Origin: Priapulus caudatus
Taxonomy: Eukaryota > Priapulida > Priapulimorpha > Priapulimorphida > Priapulidae
Direction: 5' to 3'
Assembly (NCBI RefSeq): GCF_000485595.1
Contig: NW_014577271.1
Location: 249,103-282,409, forward strand
DNA: 33,307 bases
Shown here: positions 1 to 8,800 of the stretch, piece after piece
How the letters are laid out: each line of letters starts with the position of its first letter
Position numbering within the stretch: position 1 is the first letter of the stretch
Notes under the pieces: generated by a model
The model's database searches: none
What the model saw: only the letters and a program-made list of their open reading frames with translations
What the model was told of the DNA's origin: nothing
Position numbers and translations under genes: made by a program

Positions 1-127
1 AAATGGAGCGACCTGAGGTGAAATTCTTGCAAATTTTCAAAAAAAAAAATTTACATTTTTTTGGCTTGGGGGGAGGGCTTGGGGGGGGTTCGTTCGAACC
101 CCCGAAACCCCCCTGGCTACGGGCCTG
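1..127. mobile_element. Right end of a G/C-run MITE-like element (cut by window edge)
   Basis: The segment holds G-runs, a short hairpin at about 85-104 (GGGGGTTCG and CGAACCCCC around TT), then C-runs, ending in GGCTACGGGCCTG at 115-127. Read in reverse this is CAGGCCCGTAGCC followed by G-runs, which I recall as the terminus of a repeat common in marine invertebrate genomes. The inverted repeat starting at 128 begins directly at this end. The left end is outside the window. Confidence 0.5.
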
Positions 128-236
128 CACAAGATATATTAATTTGTGCAACCTTACAGCAGACCGTATTCCACGTATACAATCATTCGCACTCAAACAT
201 ACCCTTTGTAGAACCAAGAGCAAAAAGGATCCCTGT
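128..236 (+). repeat. Inverted repeat, left arm
   Basis: About 109 bp, matched by the reverse complement of 692-790 at roughly 85-90 percent by eye, including a long identical core (CACTCAAACATACCCTTTGT and onward through AGAACCAAGAGCAAAAA). The arms are separated by about 455 bp. It may be a foldback element or two opposite copies of one repeat. No coding function was recognised. Confidence 0.7.
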
Positions 237-691
237 GCGTCCAGGGATCACAGTGGTCTCTCTCTACCTGTCTACACATTGCTAACACAGAAAGATGCAT
301 GCGGCACGCGGTATTCTCATTATTCAGTCGTCTGCGTGAAACCCTTTCTCGACGTAATGGAGTTATTTAATTAAATATTAAAACATTGGTGAAATACAGT
401 CGTGAAACACATGTGAACGCATAACTGACCTAGTAACTATGTCGGGTGTTAGGGGGATGGGGTGTCGTTATCTCACCACTCGTCAGTTGTATATTATTTA
501 AATGTTTTTTTAATGTTTAATGTTGTTTAAATATTTTATTATTATTCCTCTCACCAAACTGATTATAATTGATTCAAAATCGCTTATCGGTTATCAAGTG
601 TTTGTCAAGCTCTCCACCATCCCAAAAATCTCTATCAATATCTCTTGGGCACCCACCCTTGTCCGCAAAAACGAGCGCGCATGTTCTTTAG

Positions 692-790
692 GGATATTTT
701 TGCTCTTGGTTCTACAAAGGGTATGTTTGAGTGCGCATGATTGTACACGTGTAATACGGTCTGTTGTAAAGTTGCACAAATATATCTTGT
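692..790 (-). repeat. Inverted repeat, right arm
   Basis: Reverse-complement partner of 128-236, running from AGGGATATTTTTGC to the end near 790. The short ORFs over both arms are mirror images of each other and are not genes. Confidence 0.7.
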
Positions 791-799
791 GTGTATATA

Positions 800-1719
800 C
801 TTATATAGTGTATTACATAATATACATGAATAGATCATGTATTTCGATAACTTCACTACGAAATAATAAAACGGGGTATGGGTTTATTCATTCATAAATT
901 ATAAAATTGTTATCTAGATCACGCGTACATTTAACAGATTATGTATAGAATTACTACGTGACGGGCAGGAATAGTTACGTATCGTACAATCCTGTTATCG
1001 TTTGTGTCGTTATAAGTTATAATTCACGTCGTGTGCATCTATACGCAAAACACTGAAACAGTTAGATTGAAAACTGCAAAGATATAACCATGCACCAAAC
1101 ACCATGCTCGCATGTAGGATAGATATAGATCTCAACGTAAAAGCGGACACGAAACATCACTATGGACGTTGTTCACTCTCGCTATTCTCCGTGGAAAGGC
1201 TTTGTTCGTGTGTCGGGCGGGATCCTGTCTCTTCAGATTATAGGTCGTAGAGGGAGACTCCCTCTACTAACTATGTTCAATCATATAAACCTCAATTTTG
1301 CGAAAGTACATTAGTTCTGTCACTGACTGCACTTTCGCTAAATTCTTTTATAGACGATTGCATTGAAAAGTATTTTTACCAGCCAATCAGATTTCCAGAA
1401 CGCAACGGCAAACAAGACAAATACCTTGTGTTCAATGAATTGATTCGAAGTTTCCTGAATAGTTTTGCACACGGACAGGAAACAACAGAGTGCGCGGCAA
1501 ATTGTAAAAGTTAGTAAGTGATTTCAGAGGTCTTGAATAGATTGGAAGTTGCATAAATTTATTGTTAAATGAGCTCTTTGATTGTAAACGTTTATATATA
1601 TGTTTTGAAAGCTGTATGATTAATTTGTAATTTAAGCTATACATTTGTCGTTTGTTACCTAATAATTCTGAAACCAACAGATAGATTCGCATTTCTGGTG
1701 ATTAATGTTGACAGTAATA
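800..1719. other. Non-coding stretch, no feature recognised
   Basis: AT-rich sequence with short chance ORFs. I looked on both strands for the missing PYCR 3' exons and saw none. It is probably part of PYCR intron 4. Confidence 0.5.
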
Positions 1720-2110
1720 AATTAATTTCAAACTCGGTGAACTGATTCGTTACTCTGTAAATTAATTTAAAACTTATAATTTTCAATTGTTAGGGTAATT
1801 AAGCAATATTTGAACATTTGTGAGTTTATGTAACAATCTCAATTAAATTGCAAGTTAGTAAATTGGTTTGTTATTTTGAAAATAAATTGTACATTTAGAA
1901 AATGAATTTTTACAATGATGTAAAGGAATTTGTACATCAGGCAATTATTTTGGAAAGTTGTGAATTAATTTGCAAGTTAATAAATTGATTTGTTATTCTG
2001 TGAATTGATTTTAAATTTGGAATTTAAATTTCTTGAACAATATAAAGTAATTTTTATTTGTATTAATTAATTTGAAATGTTTTAAATTAATTTAAAATTG
2101 TGTATTTGAA
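1720..2110. repeat. Degenerate AT-rich tandem repeat, period about 122 bp
   Basis: The motif AATTAATTT/AATTAAATT starts at 1720, 1841, 1963 and 2085, a spacing of 121-122 bp. The next 50 bases are alike in at least three units (for example AAGTTAGTAAATTGGTTTGT at about 1852 and AAGTTAATAAATTGATTTGT at about 1974). The rest of each unit has diverged. Confidence 0.5.
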
Positions 2111-2711
2111 ATGTTTGAAAATGATTTTTGAAGGGGATGGCTTTCCATACATAACATCTAAAAGTCACAGATTTAGGTGCCCACCCATTAGTCAATTATT
2201 TAAACATTTTCAACATACTAAAATTTAGCTATCAATAAAGGCTTGAGTCACTTTATCTCATTTTAAAAGCACACATAGCAAGATTTTAAGCTAATTTCTG
2301 TGCAACAAAGTTTTTTAAATCGTTTTGATATAATTCATATCACTAATGAGGGCTATATTGGTGTTATTGCATTAGACGGCTTATATATTGCAAAATACTA
2401 TTTTGCACCACACATCAATAAAAATGCTTTAAAATGGCCAATTTATATCACCAGGTGTAACTAGAATATCAGTTTGCCTGAAACTATTTAATCTGGGCCA
2501 AAATTTTAAAGAAAGGCAAGAATCCAACATGTAAATTTGCCAGTCAGATTTCTTCAACTAAAGCCGATATAACATAATAACAGTAATAAAACAAGAATCA
2601 TATCACAAAAAATAACAAGAAGATGGATAATAGATTCATTATAGATTAAAAAATAACACCGAACAAAAATGGTTTAATTTTTTGTTAGCTTAGTTCTGTA
2701 GAAAAATAATG
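2111..2711. other. Non-coding stretch before PYCR exon 4
   Basis: AT-rich, no repeat or exon recognised. It would be the start of PYCR intron 4 if the GC donor at 2725 is used. Confidence 0.5.
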
Positions 2712-2725
2712 TTATTTGGACTTGC

Positions 2726-2867
2726 CAAAGCTGGTAAGTAGTTTGGAAACAGTCTCAGCATCTGTCTCTATAACAGAGCTTCCCATGCAATAGACGGATG
2801 CACTCATTCGTACCAAAGCTGGAGTGTTGGGCATTACCCTTACCACTCTGGTGTTCTTGGGAAGCGC
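2726..2867 (-). CDS. PYCR: PYCR exon 4, probably ending at a GC donor
   Basis: The acceptor is CACTACAG. The exon encodes 47 codons plus one base, with the family signature 'RVVRVMPNTPALV' followed by 'SVYCMGSS' and 'SKLLTSF'. Without splicing, the frame runs four more codons to TAA at 2714-2712. Human PYCR1 continues past this point. The bases TTTG|GCAAGT at 2729-2720 match a GC-AG donor consensus, so exon 4 probably ends at 2726 in phase 1. The alternatives are a truncated isoform or a broken gene. Confidence 0.85.
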
Positions 2868-5800
2868 CTGTAGTGACACAAAATAAATGTGGTTAGTAAC
2901 AGAAATGCCCAGTAGCAGATGGAAGACGCACTGCAAAATACAAAATTTAAACTGCCATCAAGCATTTACAAAACATTGTTTTAATAGCAACATTATGGAC
3001 AAATCATAACATATAGCCAGGCACATAGCTACATCAGGGCTGCCAACATTGGGTGATAGGTGAGAGTGAGATGCGAGGGAGCGAAGCGACCAAGCGGGGG
3101 TGGGCGTGGGAGGGGAGTTTTCCCCCTCCCACGGTAGGGAGCTTTTGCATTTTATAACTTCAATTTGTGCAATTTGGTGCATACTAAAGTGACTGTTTTC
3201 AGATATTGTAAGATTTTTTTTGCTGTGCGTGAGATATTTCCGCGTTTTATTCATGAAGAGATATTCATGCGTGAGATATCTCAGCATTTTTTTGCTGTGC
3301 GTGAGATATTGTAAGATCAGCGTGAGAGCGTGAGATTTGGTCAAAATGCGTGAGTCTCACGGTCAATGCGTGAGAGTTGGCAGCCCTGCTACATACATAT
3401 ATATGTGTGTGCACGTGTGTTGTATCAAGCAGTGTTCTGCCTGTGTCAGCTGGTGATACTTGAAATTTGAACTCTCACGTACATGGGTTTAAAGAAAGGA
3501 CATGTTCTATCAATTCCAATGCATATGATATGGTCACCTTTTGTACACTACTGAATAATCTGTTTTACACCATCTTATCTCAATTTAACTGCAGTTATGT
3601 TATATTCTGTTTTCTATTATAGGAATCAAGTTTGAACCACTGCTCATCTGGTTCAGCGCAAAACGAAACCGACCACATCAATCAGGCGTTGATTGACAGG
3701 GCTTGCTTATTACCTTTCAAATGTATACTTACAGTTACAGCATCTCTATTTTTAAACCGTTAGATTCAACCGTTACTATTCAGCTACACAAACTCCCTTG
3801 CTGGAGTGTGTGTGGTGGTTACCACCCTCGCAACAACTGTGATGGAATGTATGTACTAGGAACGTAATATAGGTGTACACTGATGATTATGTCATTTTTA
3901 TCAGAGCCATCAGTATTTAGTACGTGGTTAGTCAAGCATGCATCTACGTGGCACACCATTAATTTCACAGTGGACTGCCACGTGCTTGTACTTTACTCGG
4001 TTTTGAACCATATGGCTGTCCGCTAATTTATAGTATTAATATCACACTTCCCTTTTTTTCTTTATTTATCTCTCTCCCCATCTCTCTTTGTAAAATATAG
4101 AGAACTACAGTAGCAAGAAGTGGCTGGAACTAAAGAGTCCTTGGAAGAACATTCTCCTTGTGTCCAGGTTTATATCACACACTGACATCAACCCTGCACA
4201 TTAGCTGAAAACAACACCCAAGCTGAATGCAACCGAAATAATTGCAGTGGAATCCACCACCGCCATTGTGAATCGCCACCTTAACGCCAAAACATACCCG
4301 TGGACTTTAAGGAGGCAGCCATCAGCTATACAGCTCCCCTTTGGATATAAAAGATAAGCACATGGTCCAAGCAGACATGTCCTACTGCCACAGGCAAATT
4401 GTCTGAAATACCCAGAATTAATGCAGCTAAGCAAACTCCAGCTGGATAATGCAACACTTAAGCAGGTCTTATACTACTTGTCTTAAGTGAACAAAGCTCA
4501 CCTTTTCCATCGTTTTGGTCGTTACTCCAAGTGCTACGGAAATGATGAGGTGTGATTTACTAACGTCCGATGAGAACTCTGTAAGAACCCTAGAGACAAC
4601 GTTTGGTTTGGTGCACACAACAACCACATCACTTTCCTTCACCACGGTCTTGTTATTGAATGTAGTACCCACACCAAGTTTCTGTAAGTAAATGCCATAC
4701 AAGTAATCATTGGTACAGGGTCTTATGTTAAAAAGGCTCTCATAGTATGACCATTTTAAGCCATCACCATTAGGCAGACTTAATGTAAACTAGCCATAAC
4801 GTCATAGAGTAATACATGAAATGCATAAAAGTAGGACGAAATCGTGTATATCCGTTTGTATCCTACTGCAGAATAAACACATTTATGTTTCACACTTTAC
4901 AAGATCATTTGTCGCTGCCATACATCACTCACACGCAGTAACACCACTTTAGTTACAAATAGCACTCTTGATTTTTTTACATGCACATATTTACAGAAGA
5001 AGAAATACTTACCGAAATCTGTGTTAGGAGTAAATGATCTTGTTTTGGTGAACTTGCTATAATATTCTCAGCAGCTGTAATACCTAAGGAAAGAGTAAAA
5101 TCTGTTACTTTGAAAATTCAAATGTTCATTTAATTTTCATTGATTTCATGTTGCCATGAACTTGATAAACATCAAGAAACGTTTAGAAACGTTTACTGCA
5201 GCTCAGCAAGGTAACAGGAACAAGCAGTTATATAGCATATCATCTCACTGTTTCTAGTAAGCAAGGGGGATGACTCGAGTTAAAAGTTATATAAGAGGTT
5301 CGAGCAATGTTTGTATTAAGGCCAGCAGCATTTCAGCTAGGAAAGGATTAAGTGAAATTCTTTGCATCTTATATTCTCATGTCTCCTAAAAAAACAGTCT
5401 GGGATACTCATGTCTTCGGTTGATAGCATTACTCAATCATTTATCACTGAAAAGCCCATCTCTAGATAATGTTAACTGTACACCAATATTCCCCCTGGCC
5501 AGAGCTGTGTACATGACACATGTCAATGGCACCTATGTAAGCTGACTCAGCATGACAAAGTTCATGCGCAGCTAACCGGAATATATAATTCTATCACCAT
5601 CTCAGTGATAAAATTTGTTTCAATGTGCAACGTAAATATTGGAATAGGATTTAAGAATATTACACTATTGATAGCTTCTGTGCTCCACTGCAGTAGTCTT
5701 TGGCAGTGTAGCATATAGATGCTGTTCATTTGAAAGACAGAAACAGAAGTAGGCACCATAGAGTGGGTTTAGAAAAGCTTGAGGTTACACTTGGGGATAT

Positions 5801-8800
5801 GAATAGGTACCACCTGGCAAGGTAATATAACTTTAAAATTGCTCATTGAATCCAATCAAACCCAAATCTGTTCAATAGCACAGATGTCACTCCATGCATA
5901 ACATGAAAATAACCAAAATGTATTCATCTCTATTCAGAACACAGCTTTGTAACTGCAAGGGGTTGAACATGTGTCTACAAGTTGTTAATAGTGTGCACTA
6001 TAAAGTATAAACCAGTGTCTGGATTTTTGTGATTTTGCCTGGTTTCAAGGAAATTAATGATAAAGACATTCTAAAATCTTAGTCATATTTTGATGAAAGT
6101 AAAAAACCAAAATACATTAAAAACAAAATTTAATAACAAATAGAGATCCGTTAATAATTTGTTGGCATTAAAACAGAACCAAGTTAATCGAAATAGGCGG
6201 CGAGTTCCTAAAAAATATTCATTAAAACATCGGCAACAGCACCAAAACAACAAAAGTATATATATGTAATTTTCCATATATATCATTATCACTACAATTT
6301 CACGGCTGCATTCAAAATGGACAAGGAAATAAAATGTTAATATTTACTGTGGTGCATCTTTAGTGGCGATTTACAGAAAACTGCAACAAATCTTGCTGTT
6401 ATAAATAAACTAATAAAAAATCTGGCCTGTTTCAATTCTATACCAAGCACAAAAACCACACACAAGTTAGTATGCACACTCTTAAAACAAATGCCTGTAG
6501 CTACTCACTCCACGTATTTATTCAAATAATTCACATATTCTAAATAATTGGTGTCTTTAGTAGGCTCTACTTACTTTAGTTCCCTATTTTACTTTTTTTC
6601 TGTTAAGAATAAATGTTTGCTGTTTTTTGCCCCAATTGAAAAAAAACGTTTTAAGAACCTATTTTAAATTAGAGAGACTGCAAGGAGTCGCAGTAAGTGC
6701 ATTCTGGACTTACGCCCACTATTGAAGTCAGCAATAGTTGCATAGTTAAAAAGCCACAGAAAGCTCTGCAGCCATATATGCAGAATTATTTTGAACGCTT
6801 TGCCAGCATTATCCATACATAAACATAATATCAGGAGTAGATAATAGAAGATTACCTATCTTACCTATCTATCTACTGAAGATCTTCTATTATCTACTCC
6901 TGATAATATACACATACATAGCTGCACAGATGTGTCAACTAAACAAGTGCTGCAGAACGACAGCGCTCAACTGACGTGTACTGTAGCCAGGTATTCTTCT
7001 GATAAACTCACTGGCAACCGAATCAAGTGCGCCCTCCTGCCACCGCGTTCGCGCTCAGAGCATATATCTAGGATACTACTAATACAGATCTAAAATCTAT
7101 GATAGGTTTTGCTATACCTACTGGTAGTACAGTAATAAAGATACAGCTGTGTAACTTGATTGACTTCACTATATTAACATGTTATCATGAATATGTGTGG
7201 AGCTCGAGCGTAGTGGTGGTGAGGGAGAGTGGGGAGAGGGGCGGGTGGAGGGGGCTCTAATAGCAAAAGCAGTTCAGTCCTTTGTTAACAGTCAACAAAT
7301 CCATGTTTAACCCTCCTCTTGTGGGTCAAAAGCTTATCAGACACTTACTCTTCGCACGTCATCGGAAAGTAGATTTCCTTTCAATTCGGATGGTCCTTTC
7401 AATAAAGTGATAAAAATGGTAGGTCAGCGCTGAAACAAAAAAGTTTTGCACTCGGTCCGTTAGACCATGTCCTCAGAAAACGTCTGATATCTGACCTTTC
7501 CCCACTGCCCTTTGACCTGTGACCTCCAATTTCGCGCTGGTGATGGGTTTCCTCTCCATCACACTATACATCAAATATTAAGAGCGTAGGTCGAGCCGTT
7601 GAGATTTTTGCCGCAATTCTGTATTTCCTCCTATACCTTAAGTTAAGGGGGAAATATTCCCCCTCCATTGACACATCTTGACCTTTGACTCTTGACCCCC
7701 AAATTCGCCATCCCGACGTCCCGAATATCAAGACCGTACGTCGAGCGGTTAAGATTTGGGCCCAACTGTTGATGGACGCACGGACAAACGGACGGACGGA
7801 CAATCATGCGATTCTACAAGCTGCATCTGATTTCGTCAGCTGAGCTAAAAATGAATGGTTATTACCATTTTGATAAAATTTCCCATAGAACATAGTCTGC
7901 AACCGTTAGTATAATTGCTTTTGTTAGTAGCAACAATTAGTGTGTTATTGGGACAAAGTATTTAAAAATAAAAGTAGGCAAGTCAGGCAGGCGTTTGAAT
8001 CATTTGGCAAATAAATGTGGACTGGTATAATATTATGTCTACTAATGCTTGAGTCACATTTTAATGCATGTAACAAAACAAACCAGCTTTGGCAAACCAT
8101 ACAAGTAACTATACCACACCTGTTACAGATGAATGTGAATACTGAATACCAATATACACGGAAAATATCTACGACTGAAATAGTAATATCAAAATCCATA
8201 CTACTCAGACAAGATCATGCTCAGCCATTGATCAATACATACATTACCCGGGCTGCACACATAGGTCCACATTAAGATACAACACATTTCTTTTTACATG
8301 GCTGGGGGCATTCTTTCACTGGGTCCTACTTTGGAGGACTGTGATGCTTCTTATCCATAGTTCTGTTCTGACCAGGCCCTACGTTTCTCATCACTCTGAG
8401 CAGCACACCTGCCATTATCATTCAGCAGAACCCAGGGTGCGAAATTAACGGGAGTCCGGAGTCAAATACTACCTGATTTACTGTCGGACTCCCTGATTTG
8501 ACATATATGCAGGAGTCCGTGTGACCTCCTGAAAATTCTGCCATATTAACTAGTTCGTTCCGGAGCACAGCCTTGTGGAGTTACCGTATTTTTTCAGCTA
8601 ATGTCCAAAGAAAATTTGGCAGACGTGCAACTGCATGAATCTTAAAAATAAGAACATGCGTTACTGTTAATATCTTTAATTTTGAACCTCAGACTGCGGA
8701 CTCCCTCATTTTGCTGCGGACTCCCTCTTTTTGAGGGTAGGGAGTCCGTTAGACTCCCGTGTTCAAAAGTTAATTTCTACTCCTGAATAATTCCAGATTA

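Noticed and set aside
80-127. tRNA T-arm-like GGTTCG..CGAACCC
   Set aside because: No acceptor, anticodon or D arm around it; it is part of a G-run/C-run MITE end.
594-856. Minus-strand ORFs similar to frames at 3-285
   Set aside because: Similarity comes from the nucleotide inverted repeat, not from conserved protein.
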